Made by a program: the position numbers and the translations under genes. Positions 13,647-25,915 of a stretch of DNA of 64,000 bases are shown here, piece after piece. The stretch's first letter is position 1; each line of letters begins with the position of its first letter. The DNA is from Apostichopus japonicus. Its lineage: Eukaryota > Echinodermata > Holothuroidea > Aspidochirotida > Stichopodidae. The stretch is from the NCBI RefSeq assembly GCF_037975245.1, contig NC_092580.1, forward strand, positions 12,245,501 through 12,309,500, given 5' to 3'. A model generated the notes under the pieces. It did no database searches, had not been told where the DNA came from, and worked only from the letters and a program-made list of their open reading frames with translations.

Positions 13647-15465
13647 ACCGGTGTGAAGTTAGATACTTATTCCCCGTTCCTCGTTCGACATTCGCGAATG
13701 AGTAACTGCTACCTATTCAGTTGCGTATTCGACAATGGTATCGACGTAACACCTCTGGCAAGACAAAAGCTTTCTTACAAGATGTTCAACATTTGGTCGT
13801 GGAAAGAGGTTTATCTATGGCCCATGGGTCATATGAACTCTAATGACTATGTAGAAGGGTACCATAATGCATCTTGCCCGGTCCAAATAGTTCTTGACCA
13901 ACTAAAATGACTAGTACTTCATCAGTTCTTAAATTATTGTAAAAAAATTACTTTAGGCCCTAATCAAGACTAGCACGCCTTGGACCACCTTACCAATGGG
14001 TCATATGAATTCATAACACATTGTAGAAGGATACCATAATGCGTCTTGCCCGGTCCAAAGAGTGCTTGACCAATTAAACTGACCATTAAATCAACATTTT
14101 TTAAAATAAATGTAACGGGAACTGAAATATAAACATTTGGGCCCTAATCAAAACCAGCACGCCTTGGACCGCCTAACCAATGGGTCATATGAAGTCTAAG
14201 GACATTGTAGAAGGGTAACATAATGCGTCTTGCCCGGTCCAAAGAGTGCTTGACCAATTAAAATGACTATCAAATCATTACTTCTTAAATGAGTAAAATG
14301 TGACAACGAAAAAGCTTTGGGCCCTAATCCATGCAGCACGCCTTGGATCACCAAACCGATAGTTAACATGAACTCTAAAGACATTGTAGAAGAGTACCAT
14401 AATGCGTCTTGCCCGGTCCAAAGAGTGCTTGACCAATTTAAATGACCACTAAATCATTCCGTTTAATGAGTGAAACGGGACCACGAAAGAGCTTTGGGCC
14501 CTAATCCATGCAGCACGCCTTGGATCACCAAACCGATGGTTAACATGAACTCTAAGGACTTTGTAGAAGAGTACCATAATGCGTCTTGCCCGGTCCAAAG
14601 AGTGCTTGACCAATTAAAATGACCACTAAATCATTACTTCTTTAATGTGTGTAACGGGACCACGAAAAAGATTTGGTCCCTAATCCATGCAGCACGGCTT
14701 GGATCACCAAACCGATGGATAACATGAACTCGAATGGCAATGTAGAAGGGTACCATAATGCGTCTTGCCCGGTCCAAAGAGTGCTTGACCAATTAAACTG
14801 ACCACTAAATCATCACTTCGTTAATTAATGTAAATGGATCTGCCAACATCTTTAGGCCCTAGTCAAGATCAGCACGCCTTGGATCACCAAACCAATGGGT
14901 CATAGGAAATCCAAGGACATTGTAGAAGAGTACCATAATGCGTCTTGCCCGGTCCAAAGAGTGCTTGACCAATTTAAATGACCACTAAATCATTACTTCT
15001 TTAATGAGTATAACGGGACCACGAAAAAGCTTTGGGCCCTAATCCATGCAGCACGCCTTGGATCACCAAACCGATAGTTAACATGAACTCTAAGGACATT
15101 GTAGAAGAGTACCAAAATGCGTCTTGCCCGGTCCAAAGAGTGCTTGACCAATTAAACTGACCACTAAATCATCACTACGTTCATGTATGTAAATGGACCT
15201 GCAAAAATCTTTAGGCCCCAGTCAAGATCAGCACGCCTTGGACCACCTAACCAATGGGTCATAGGAAATCCAAGGACATTGTAGAAGAGTACCATAATGC
15301 GTCTTGCCCGGTCCAAAGAGTGCTTGACCAATTTAAATGACCATTAAATCATTACTTTTTTAATGAGTGTATAACGGGACCACGAAAATAATCACTTTGG
15401 GCACTTATCAAGGCTAGCACGCCTTGGACCACTCAGCCATTGGGTCATATGAATTCTTATTTATG
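13647..15465 (+). repeat. Inverted-repeat arm A-left: unique 0.2-kb tip plus approximately 180-bp tandem array (9 units)
   Basis: After a tip of about 200 bp, the core motif CTTGCCCGGTCCAAAGAGTG recurs at about 13,876, 14,045, 14,229, 14,408, 14,586, 14,765, 14,945, 15,124 and 15,304, a spacing of 169 then 177-184 bp. Each unit also carries CACGCCTTGGA(C/T)CACC and TGTAGAAGxGTACCATAATG. The first units match B-left almost base for base. Confidence 0.9.
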
Positions 15466-15979
15466 GCCGCATGCAGGGACGTAGCTAAGGCCTGATGATT
15501 GGGGGGGGGGGTGTAGTGGCTGAAATTCCAACTGGATGGGTTTTGGAGCCGGAAAATTCCGACTGCTGCCTTGTACCCCCCCCCCCCCCCCCCCCCAGCA
15601 CTACTCGTCAACGATACGGTCAGTGTCAGTCAGACACCCTATCTTTCGCGACTGCACTTTTGTTCCGATTTTTTTTTCGGTACTGTTGTACCCCTTGCCC
15701 TCACTTCACAAACTTATTAATCACTGTGGTTAATTAAGCGAGTAAGCAATTGAGTATAAGTTATGTGCTTGAGAGGCTACATAGACTACTAACTACAAAA
15801 GCTATGTTCATGTAACAAAGAGGAAAACAACAAATTTTCAACAAATTATATTCGACGACATAGTGAAATTACCCCAAAATACAGTGCTTTTTCCTAGCGC
15901 GCTTAATATTATTTTCTTGGGGTGGGGGGAGGGGGTGAGACTATTTATCACTCACATGAAAAAAGGATTTGGAATTTGG

Positions 15980-16312
15980 AGCATTTGGAATGAATTGAAC
16001 AATTAAAAATTTTGCAGAAAGATGTTGAGTTGACGAGATACGATAAGTTGTCAATTAAACATTTTGCCCAAAAAATATTTCAATTGCTCAGTTGGAATGA
16101 AGTGAACAATTGAACATTTTGCCAAAAAATGTCCATTTGCCGAGATAAGGTAAGTTGTCAATTAAACATTTTGCAGAAAATTTTTCAATTGCTCAGATGG
16201 AATGAAGTGAACAATTGAACATTTTGCAGCAAAACGTCCAATTCACGAGATACGATAAGTTGTCAATTAAACGTTTTTCAGAAAGTTGTTTAATTGCTCA
16301 GTTAAAGCAACT
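15980..16312. repeat. Approximately 106-bp tandem repeat inside the hAT-like element, about three copies
   Basis: The blocks GTTGTCAATTAAAC, CAATTGCTCAG and GAAGTGAACAATTGAACATT recur about every 106 bp. The same array is present in the second copy of the element at about 44,720-45,060. Confidence 0.8.
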
Positions 16313-16653
16313 GAGCAATCCATCATTTTTCTGTTTTTTGATAAGATTTTATCTTGTACTCTAAACAATTTACTGAAAAATTTCACCTTATAGGGCAAAG
16401 TGTTTCTTATGTTGATGGCACTTTTAAGCTTCCGTAGATTAGCATTGAGCGTTTTAACTGTATACGATGTACAGTATTTTTGTTAGGCATTTTTTTTACA
16501 GTATTCAAAATTACAAAAAGTTTTGTATGGTGGAGTATAAGGATAACGAGATACAATTTCTCAATTTGACAAGGAAAACGTGGTAATTATGACTGACTAA
16601 AGGTCAATTTTGACCGAAAACTTTAGGTCACTCACAAATTACAAGAATATATG

Positions 16654-17307
16654 CAAGGGCGGCGGAAGCACTTTTAATCTGGGGGGGGGGGCACCGACAT
16701 CAAAGGGCACTTTGCAGAAATTCGATTGGACTGATGCAGCCTTATATTTAGTACCCTTTATAACTCTTATTGTATTATCTTATTTGCGTATACACATCAC
16801 TCCATCAACGCCCCCCCCCCCCCCTCAAGGGAAATATGCACACTAGCACTGCAATATCCAATGTACAAATTGGGAAACAAGGAACAAGTTTTATTTTGAG
16901 ACAAAATGAGGTGAAATCATGCTAGTTGCTAATGTAGGAATCTTCCGAATTAGAGTTTATTTCTTGTTAATATCTTAACAATTTTTTTCCCATTCGAAAT
17001 AGCTTTGAGTTTGCCCCACAGAAATTCATTAAAAGTCAGGGGCGTAGCCAGGATTTGCAAAGTTGTATGCACGACTATCTGAGCGGAGCGCCACCATCGG
17101 TTGGCGCGGAGCGTAGAAGAAAATTTTTGGTTTTATAAACCCCTCAGATGGCCGGTAACGGCCCTTCCCGAGTGTTCATTCTGGTTCCCTGGCCTCTTGC
17201 TAACTTGAGACACCTCAAGTTTTATGTAGAAAAAGGGCACATTTTTAACCTGAGGAAAAGTGGGGGGGGCACGTGCCCCCTGTGCCCCCCCGGTTCCGCC
17301 GCCCTTG
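16654..17307 (+). mobile_element. Nested hAT-like MITE (654 bp) with perfect 8-bp TSD
   Basis: The element starts CAAGGGCGGCGGAAG and ends TTCCGCCGCCCTTG, perfect inverted termini over 14 bp. It is flanked by AATATATG on both sides (16646-16653, 17308-17315). The homologous point in the other host-element copy (about 45,380) is uninterrupted. A 460-bp relative in the opposite orientation lies at 35200-35659. It carries G/C tracts (about 16,681; 16,810; 17,263) and no gene. Confidence 0.9.
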
Positions 17308-17338
17308 AATATATGAACATTAGAGTCGGAAAAATTAC

Positions 17339-17371
17339 AGTGCGACAGTCGGAAATTCCGACTGTCGCACT
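17339..17371. repeat. 33-bp perfect palindrome
   Basis: The left arm AGTGCGACAGTCGGAA and right arm TTCCGACTGTCGCACT surround one central A. The counterpart at 45418-45450 has a single arm mismatch, so the structure is largely conserved between the two element copies. Confidence 0.9.
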
Positions 17372-17555
17372 CAAATTTTCCAACTATCGTCAGTTTTACC
17401 AAGATTGGGGGTGAGACACCCCCTACAGCCCCCCCCCCCCCCCCTCTAGCGACGTCCCTGGCCTCATGTCTATATATGGCCAAATTCTGTAGGAAAGCTT
17501 TTACAATTTTAGAACGTTACCTCTAAATGACTTTCGAATTCATTGATATGTCAGT

Positions 17556-18808
17556 ATGCTGCCCTCGCAGACGCGTCTAGATATGCGACACTAGACAGCT
17601 AGCTAACCAGCGAAATGACGAGAAAAAGACAGGAGTACGTTTCTGTAAACTGTATTGAGATTCCTCACTCATGTTATCGCGGTAAAACTGAAATAAAAGG
17701 ATATGATAAACTTGAATAATAATGATGCTAAATACAACACTATGAATGTTTTAAATGAAAGATTATAACGGTGAACTTCGAACTTGCCATAGGCCAAAAT
17801 GAAGCTCACCACAGTACAATATTCTACACTGAATAACTATAATGTGATGAGAGTCGAATAACTCTGGAGTTTAATTAATTCTCTTAACTTGTCTTAAGGA
17901 GAATGATTAATGAAGTTTACTAAAGAACAAACAGAGTATCAAATGAGCAAAAACTAATAATATTATGATTAATTAGTAACAACAATCCATCTCAACGAAC
18001 GGAAAATACGTGACGTAAGTATTACGCAACTCTGATAGGAACATGAATATGTGAGCATAAACATAGTTGAACAGGTAATTAAAACCCAAGTGTAACTAAA
18101 TTAATATTAACTTATTCAAGTCACAAGTAAATATATATAGTTATGGAGTCACCCATATTTAATAAACAACAAATTATGTGCAAACCTGCAATCAAGGTAA
18201 ACACTTCTTGATTGGAAACAAATAGATTAATTATGACTAATTAACAATCTCAATTAACTGACATGTGCATGGTAAGCAAAGTTGTACAATAATTAACCTA
18301 ACAAATAAGACAAAGAGAGAAACTTACAGATTATAATTGAGCCAGGTCGAAAACGTTAGCTAATGAAACTGTGTACGATATGTAAGGCGGATGCGGTGTT
18401 GCCTACTATAATGCTGAAAACAGAATGTCTATAATGAAAAACAACACAGGTCTCTGAGAAAAGAAATAAGTGTGAATCTCCCATTACCATGAGACCCTCC
18501 TCATGTGTGGTCAAGGAGAAAGTTTATCAACAACTCTGAACTCTTCCATCCTGACTTGCCCTCTGCTGACCTTTCATAACAGAGCTGTGCTATGAAGTTA
18601 CAGTTAGCTCAAACTGATCTGACCAAAGAGCAGGCAGCAGAGCGAAAGATAAGAAGAGCCACAGGTGGCCTGCTTAATGAAGTATAAACAATAACATGTG
18701 TAGTACAGTGTAAACTGAATCCCTGTGAAAATGAATAAGTACTGAAAACAGGACTACCTGCCCGATAGACGATAAAAAAAACCATTTACTTGAATGGCAG
18801 AACAGTCA
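17556..18808. mobile_element. Approximately 1.25-kb insertion of unknown type in module A core
   Basis: Module B reads GATATGTTAGCATATAACAC without a break, whereas module A has about 1.25 kb of AT-rich DNA between GATATGTCAGTAT and GTCAGCATATATAAC. The bordering GTCAGTAT/GTCAGCAT could be an 8-bp TSD with one mismatch, but the ends (GCTGCCC...AGAACA) do not form clear terminal repeats and no gene is present. A solo LTR (TG...CA) is an alternative reading. Confidence 0.4.
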
Positions 18809-18947
18809 GCATATATAACACTTTAACTTGCGCAAATCACTTACGAAATTTCAGACCTAATCAAAGAGGGAAATTGCAATGTGGGAGTTATTTGAACACA
18901 GTGGCATAAAGCGACAGCATCTTTCCAGGGCTAAAGCAAGGCCGTAA

Positions 18948-19084
18948 CAGGCTTGTAGCAGGCTTGTAGCAGGCTTGTGGCAGGCTTGTAGCAGGCTTGT
19001 GGCAGGCTTGTGGCAGGCTTGTGGCAGGCTTGTGGCAGGCTTGTGGCAGGCTTGTGGCAGACTTGTGGCAGGCTTGTGGCAGGC
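18948..19084 (+). repeat. 11-bp minisatellite (CAGGCTTGTGG), about 12 copies
   Basis: The unit CAGGCTTGT(G/A)G is tandemly repeated. The homologous place in module B (about 43,280-43,325) has only three or four degenerate units, so the array expanded in module A after the modules split. Confidence 0.95.
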
Positions 19085-20789
19085 ATGCACTGTCATAAAC
19101 AGCTCAACTGAAGCTTACAGCCGGACAAACAATCAAAGTAATGAACAATCCCCTAGGCCTACCATGCATTAATGGCACATGCAGTAACGTTGTGACTATT
19201 TCCGATATTTAATTCATTTGGGAATACCAATGCGAAAATGCAGTTAAACTTTCAACATGCTGCAGATTATTTCAGTTCTCTATCAATTTTAATGGTTCGA
19301 CACTAGGGAGCAATCACGGTATAATAAATATGACCTCTCAGTCTTTTAAAGGTAATTCCATGGACAAGGTAGGCAGTCAGTTCGTAAATCGGTATCACTT
19401 AGTTCGAGCCTAATGGTCAAGCGTTCTTTAACGAGAGAAAACTTCTAAGAAACATCCTGAATGAATCATTCAATTACAATCAGAACGCATGGTCCTTTGT
19501 TCCGCTCCTTTACATTTATCTTATGAAGTATTGAGTATAATAGTGATATGGAACATCTTTGCACATAAATTGGTAAAATGTATCAATTCTACCAGATTAA
19601 AGTAATTTTGGCATGAAAATTTCTCTTCTACAAGTACATTTCAATCCAACTAGAGAATAAATGAGGAGGGTGGGGGGGGGGGGAGGGCTGGATATTAAGC
19701 ATGTTACATATCTCCTGACTTCTATACTTCCATAATTGACTCAGCATATAGCCTAATTTATATTAACCGAAGAATTAATACATTAAATACAATTGTAAGT
19801 GATTAGAAAAGTGTAATTTTGACTAAACGCGAAATTGGCCTAAAATCTGGCACTTTTGTTAATGGATTGAATATATCTTGTGTATTTTGTAAAATTTGTA
19901 TAGCTAGGTTATGGAAGTTATAGTTAATATTTAGGTAAAACTGAATAAAAGGAAATTTTCTAAAAACTCACACTAACTCTGGTCTATGTTTAGTTGGAAT
20001 AAACCCAGTGAAACTTCTTATGGTGGATCTGCCCTCTATACTCCAACAGAAACTTTCTATTGAAAAATCGCTAAGAGAAAGGACAAGCACATGGAAACAC
20101 GATAAAATGAAAAATGCATAGAATGGAACTATAGGGTAACTTGGATTGGTTCATTACCAACTATGACTAATGGAGATCATCAATAAATCAGAAAGGGATT
20201 TCGGCAAAAAATATATGTCTGGGTAGACCTATTTTACTTGAAGACTATTTTGCTAAATAAACTGTTAAAGTAAGTTTATCTCCGCTTGACCCGAGATGAC
20301 TCATTGCCTTATAGTCAGCTCTGTATAGAATGTAGCAGTGGAATCTTTCAGAACCTACGAAGGAGGTAACAGCGTTCACAAACACTTTCATGGAGAGAGG
20401 CAAGAAAAGTTCTCTGTTCTTTCAATCTGTAAATCTGTGACGTGTGAAACGAATAAAATAAATGAAATTAAGTTCTATGAACTAATAAAAAAAAACGGTT
20501 TTCATTGCGTTGCCAGTCTTCATTAATCACTTCATTCTGAGAAATGGAGTTGCGCTAAGGTGCGTGCCCCCCCCCCCCCCAATAGAACAAAAGTGCGCGT
20601 GTGTTTCTCTGCATGGGTGGGAAGGAAACTTTGTATGCTGATGATCGTAAAGCACCAATTAGCATTAATCTTCGCCAAAGGTGTTGCTTTTGTTTTGTAT
20701 CACCACCCTGGTACACACATAGAGTAAAACTTCAAAAAAGAAAATATTGATGAATCTGCTGGATAATGATTGTGCATTAGTAATTTGAA

Positions 20790-21960
20790 TTAGTCAAGCA
20801 CTCTTTTGGACCGGGTTAGACGCATAATGGTACCCCTCAACAATGTCCATAGAATGCATATGACCCATTGGTTGGGTGGTCCAAGGCGTGCTGGTCTTGA
20901 TTAAAGCCTAAAGGGTTTTTATCAGGTGCCGTTACACTCATTAAAAAAGTAATGATTTAATGGTCATTTAAATTGGTCAAGCACTCTTTGGACCGGGCAA
21001 GACGCATTATGGTACTCTTCTACAATGTCCTTAGAGTTCATGTTAACCATAGCTTAGGTGGTCCAAGGCGTGCTGGTCCTGACTGGAGCCTAAAGATTTG
21101 TACAGGTACATTTACATACATGAACGTAGTGATGATTTAGTGGTCAGTTTAATTGGTTAAGCACTTTTTGGACCGGGGCAAGGCGCATTATGGAACGCTG
21201 CTACAATGTCATTAGCGTTCATATGACCCATTGGTTGGGTTGTCCAAGGCGTGCTGCATGGATTAGGGCCCAAAGATTTTGTAGGTCCATTTACACGCAT
21301 TAAAAAAGTAATGATTTAATGGTCATTTAAATTGGTCAAGCACTCTTTGGACCGGGCAAGAAGCACTAAAGTACTCTTCGAAAATGTCCTTAGAGTTCAT
21401 GTTAACCACAGGTTTGGTGATCCAAGGCGTGCTGCATGGATTAGGACTCAAAGCGTTTTCGTGACCCCGTTTCAGTCATTGTAAAATTAATAATTTAGTG
21501 GTCATTTTAATTGGTCAAGCACTTTTTGAACCGGGGCAAGGCGCATCATGGAAACCTTCTACAATGTCATTAGCGTTCATATGACCCATTGGTTGGGTGG
21601 TCCAAGGCGTTTTGCATGGATTAGGGCCCAAAGCTTTCTCGCTATAAGATTTAAGTCATGAAAGAAGTAATGATTTAGCGGTCTTTTAAATTGGTCAATT
21701 ACTTTTTGGACCGGGCAAGACGTACTTTGTTATCCTTCTACAACGACCTTAGAGTTCATACGACCCATTGGTTGGGTGATCCAAGGCGTGTTGGTTTTGA
21801 CTAGGGCTCAACTGTTCCACTTTGAAATCCTGTTACAGTTATCTAAAAAAATTGTTGATTTAGTTTTCATTGTAATTGGTCATTGGTTATTAATTCAGGA
21901 ATTGATGACGCAGTTATCATTTTACTCAGTCAGGAACTATTCGGACCGGAAAATATGTAT
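20790..21960 (-). repeat. Inverted-repeat arm A-right: inverted approximately 180-bp array (6-7 units), end lost
   Basis: The reverse complement of the array motif (TTTGGACCGGGCAAGACGCA type) recurs at about 20,810, 20,992, 21,174, 21,353, 21,530 and 21,710, with a degenerate last trace near 21,945. The expected 200-bp tip and the ACCGGT terminus are absent. Confidence 0.85.
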
Positions 21961-24552
21961 TATACCAAATGTCCAACAAAAGGGTGTCACCATTGTCATG
22001 TATCGAACATTAGACAACAATCTTGCAGGTTGCACACTTGCTGCTTTGTGCAGTAATTTCGAGGAGCTAAATTTAAGCGCAAAGGTTACAAATAATGTTT
22101 GCAGGCTTTAGAAAATTGCAAATGCATACCCGTTCACGAACGTGCGCTGTGTACCCCGTCATGAACTAATGTAAAATCATTAACAGATTGTTTTGCACCG
22201 TTCGAAAGACAAGAATGGTCAGCTTCTTGCTAATTAAGTATGTAGTCCGTTATGCCTTTTAATTTCGACAAGACGTGTCTACCGCACGGTACTACGGAAA
22301 CCCCGACAAGCCGTTCTGATATTTCAACTTTCGGTGTTTGTGTAGGTTGAATTGTGGTAACATGAATTGATCAGTTTTGGGATTTAATGTAACACACTAT
22401 TTCATTAACAGTATATATTCAACAGAATTAATCGTTGTTGGAGTAGTGGGTAGCGTGTGCTCCCCCAACCATTTTAGCAGCTACCCTTTACACGATCCCT
22501 CATCAGAAGGCTGTATGTTTTTTTGTTGCTTTATTTGCAGCGATGACTCTTTTCTCTTGCGTTGGCATATATACCGTACCGTATTTGTTTAGGTTCGTGG
22601 TGGACAAGAAAATATGACAGAAAAACAAATGAGAAATTAACATGCGGCAGCAATGAAGCATTCTCCAACTGAAAATTTGGTAGCTTGTCACAAACGGTAG
22701 GTTTACATGAAAAGTGCCGAAATTTTGGGGGAAATTCCCATAGCTTTGTGAAGGAATAAACAGTTTTGAAAATTAGCGTCCTATTCCATTGGGGTAACGT
22801 TACGATTGGTCAATATAATTGAGGTGTGTCGTGGGTCGTGTATCGTGGGCACAAATTCGTCCACCATAATATTAAACTGGACAAGACTACATAGTTCACC
22901 CAAATATTCCGTATTGCAATTTTATCAGTTTGCATCATGTACAAGGCTTGTTTGTATTTTCTGCTGCAGAGTCCGACTCCCAAAAAGATGAAATCTTATG
23001 CAAAACAGACATGAATAAACATTGTTGAGATCTCTGTGTACGTTTTGTAGTGCATGAGGCATAAATAGCGCCAAAAGGGAAAGGGAGAATTCTTGCTTTT
23101 ATCGTGAGAGGAGAACTACACTGTGCAAGTTAAAGCAGAATTCTATGGTGTTGGGGTAGGAGGAGGACGGGCGTGTATTTCATGATCTAACCTAAGCAAC
23201 AGTAGGGCTTTTGGGTACCTGGTGTGAGGGATGTGTGGGTGCGGGGGGGGGGCACATTTTCGTCACCATTTTGAGAAAACTTTGTTTCAGTAAAGGTGAG
23301 TTAGATGGAAAATGGTTCTATGAGTTTATTTACTTCCAGTACCTTTCTGAATAGGATCTGCGTTTGGAAGAATCTTACGGGACAGCTCAGAGCCACACGT
23401 GCTTGAATGTTTAACGTTCTTCTGTCCTTCATTGATGTACTTTTTTCGCTTCTTCTTATAAGCGATAGTTGCACATGTTCTTATTGAAACTGTCAATATC
23501 ATCCCGATGATTTATGGCCGTACACGGATCCTCGCCTTGTCAGGAATTAATGACACAGAAAAGGATAAGAAACAACGGAGACTTTCTTGATTTGTTCTCA
23601 CCTAAATGGTACTCCATTTATCTTAAACTATTAAAAATTTTCTTAGTCAGATTTGGATTTTCCCACACCAACGTTCCTCCTGTGAAGTACGCGTTCGACA
23701 GTAACGTAACGTCTGATAACGGGATGCTCACTTGAGGCTTCCGTACAAAATATATTACCGTATGACTTTTCAATGTCACTGTGTACAGTTTATCATTTAC
23801 ATTAAGCTGACTTAGTGAACATGGGGTGTTTTCTGGTGCGATTTAAACCCCTTCCCCCAGCTGGTGAGTTAACTTTACAACACAGCTATCTTTTCTTTCA
23901 ATAACTTTCCAATATTTGGAAATTCCATCACTGTATATGTTAAGATAATGTTTAAAGTATTAACATGTTAATGATATATGATTATTTTAATTATAGGCCT
24001 CTACGTTGTAGAAAGTTTATCTAATCCTATCACTTAGCCAGTAGCCTCGCGATTTGTAAATCATAAGATATCTTACGGTACAATATTAAAAGTTAAAGAT
24101 ATAGTAAAAGTTATATTCACATCAGGACCTAAGCTCTGAGGCCGGTGTCACGTGGTCGGCATTCAAGTGATGTAAATTCAAAATTCTCAGTTCCAGTGCT
24201 CCTTCGTTTCACAATTTTGGATTAAAGAAAACTTTTGATGATGGAACGTCTTATCTTTGTTTTAAGAAAGAAAGAAAGGAAGGGAAAGGAGGAATATACA
24301 TAGGTGATACGAGCCATAATTATAACTATGAAGAGACGTACAAAATTGTGATTGTCTGATATGAAAGACATGAAAGCATTGACTCAAATTTATGTCCTTG
24401 CTTTATATCTCTCTGTCTGTCTATAGAAATGAAACCCTCTGTCTTACAATAAATGTTTGAAATCAAGTAGGCTGGTATAAAATTCCCTACACCAGACAGT
24501 AACCAATGGCGACGGTAGTCCCATAAAGTGCTTCAAATTCTTTTCTTACTTG
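21961..24552. other. Non-coding DNA between module A and the retrotransposon
   Basis: No supported gene. It contains a short G tract near 23,239 and a purine-rich AAGAAAGAAAGAAAGG run near 24,264. Confidence 0.5.
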
Positions 24553-24556
24553 ATAT
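24553..24556. repeat. Target-site duplication ATAT, left copy
   Basis: The four bases before the left LTR equal the four after the right LTR (34200-34203). Confidence 0.75.
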
Positions 24557-25915
24557 TGTAACGCTACCTCGTCCGTGGTGTGAGATCAGGTCTCGACTGG
24601 AGTCTGGGATCACTGGAACGGAGTTCTGTTCTGAAATAAATACTCAGGCACACAAGGTCGTAGGTATAAACAATCTATTTACAACACGACTTGCTTTCAG
24701 TTTCATGCTACGGGCATTAAATGAACATCTGAATACATTTATTAAGTATATATATGAAGGAACATCAATGCAACACAATGTAGGACCCTAATGACAACTA
24801 GTCAGGTGTAGAGTCCCAGTATATGACCTGCGGAATATTCCTAATTCCGCCAGAAACCAGTATAATAGTATATTCCAAAAAATAGGCGGAACGAGCCTCC
24901 TTTCCGTTGTTCGGCGGAATCCACTCAATTCCGCGGGTAGGCGGAATACCCTCTGTTCCGCTGTTAGGCGGAATACCGTCAATTCCGCGGGTAGGCGGAA
25001 TACCCTCTGTTCCGCTGTTAGGCGGAATGCCGTCAATTCCGCGGGTAGGCGGAATAGCCCTTCGTTCCGCTGTTATGCGTAATAACCCCCTGTCCCGCTG
25101 TAAGGCGGAATACCATCAATTCCGCGGGTAGGCGGAATAGCCCTGTGTTCCGCTGTTAGGCGAATTACCGACAATTCCGCGGGTATGGGGTGGAAAGATG
25201 GTCCCTACATCTAGAATATAACAGCAGCTAAAATATGTGGTTCCGTAAAAATGAAAGAGGCCCTCCCGTTAGGTCCCGAATACCAGCAGAAATATGTAAA
25301 TGTAATTTCCCCCTTGATACGGAATAATTTAACCCCCAGCCAGACAGATGTCGAGTTACACTCTGCCTGATTAATGTCACCGTTAATTTAGGTGTTCAAC
25401 GTCTGGTCTCTATACGACCGATTTATATATATATAGGTTGATTACTGGTACTTACTCTAGGCCCTGTTAGATTCACGGCAAAACTTCTACGGCGACGGTG
25501 CACAACGACTCCAGAATATAAAGTTATTAGGGCTAACTAACAGTTGGTTTACCCAAATCGAACACAGAGAAATTGACTGACTATACAAACGACAAAAGTT
25601 CAATCACAACTTGACGATTCTAATTCTAATCTATATATATAACGACCACTTTGATAAAGATCCTTTCTCTTCGGCTGCAAAAACAGGTGTGTCCTAACCC
25701 TGCGTATAAGTGCAGGCTGGCCGTAACTTTCACACAGCACGTGTCAGGAAGTTACTGAACAAAGTTAAACAATAGTAGCGGAAGCTCAACTTCCGGCCCA
25801 CGAGGCCTTCATGTGCACTCCTCGCCATGACGCTTAACAGCCGTAATCTACGGTAGCTTATTATGCACTACAATATAATTATGATTAAACAAAAATGTCA
25901 CCTATTTTTGTAACA
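24557..25915 (-). repeat. 3' LTR of the gypsy element
   Basis: 1359 bp. On the element's strand it starts TGTTACAAAAATAGG and ends GGTAGCGTTACA, giving the standard TG...CA ends. An AATAAA (plus-strand tttatt near 24,738) lies in the 3' part, a candidate polyadenylation signal. It contains the 54-bp array. Confidence 0.97.
24913..25186. repeat. 54-bp tandem array in the 3' LTR
   Basis: About five copies of a 54-bp unit, each made of two half-units pairing GGCGGAAT with ATTCCGC(G) or TTCCGC around short spacers. The repeated open frames seen here arise because 54 is a multiple of three. Confidence 0.92.

Larger units (their letters stand above)
15474..17460. mobile_element. hAT-like non-autonomous element, copy 1 (1987 bp, contains a nested element)
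   Basis: Ends are CAGGGACGTAGCTA (left) and TAGCGACGTCCCTG (right), inverted repeats with one mismatch. The flanking 8 bp are GCCGCATG (15466-15473) and GCCTCATG (17461-17468). The homologous position in module B (about 43,063-43,075) has no insertion, which confirms the boundaries. Internally there is an approximately 106-bp tandem repeat (about 15,980-16,310), a nested 654-bp element and a 33-bp palindrome. No transposase is present. A second copy lies at 44237-45534. Confidence 0.85.
17461..20789 (+). other. Core of module A (non-coding; homologous to 43,056-46,440)
   Basis: Long stretches match module B almost in line, for example CTCTAAATGACTT, ACTTTAACTT(A/G)C(T/G)CAAATCAC, GGAGCAATCACG and CTCTGGTCTATGTTTAGTTG. 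It contains the 1.25-kb extra segment (17,556-18,808) and the 11-bp minisatellite (18,948-19,084). No transposase or other coding region was recognised. Confidence 0.7.

Noticed and set aside
18857-19172. Repeat peptides from the 11-bp minisatellite
   Set aside because: They are open on both strands solely because of the repeat; no supporting gene structure.
24788-25131. Repeat-protein-like frames in the LTRs (also 33,072-33,415)
   Set aside because: They reflect the 54-bp array, are open on both strands and lack any start or splice context.
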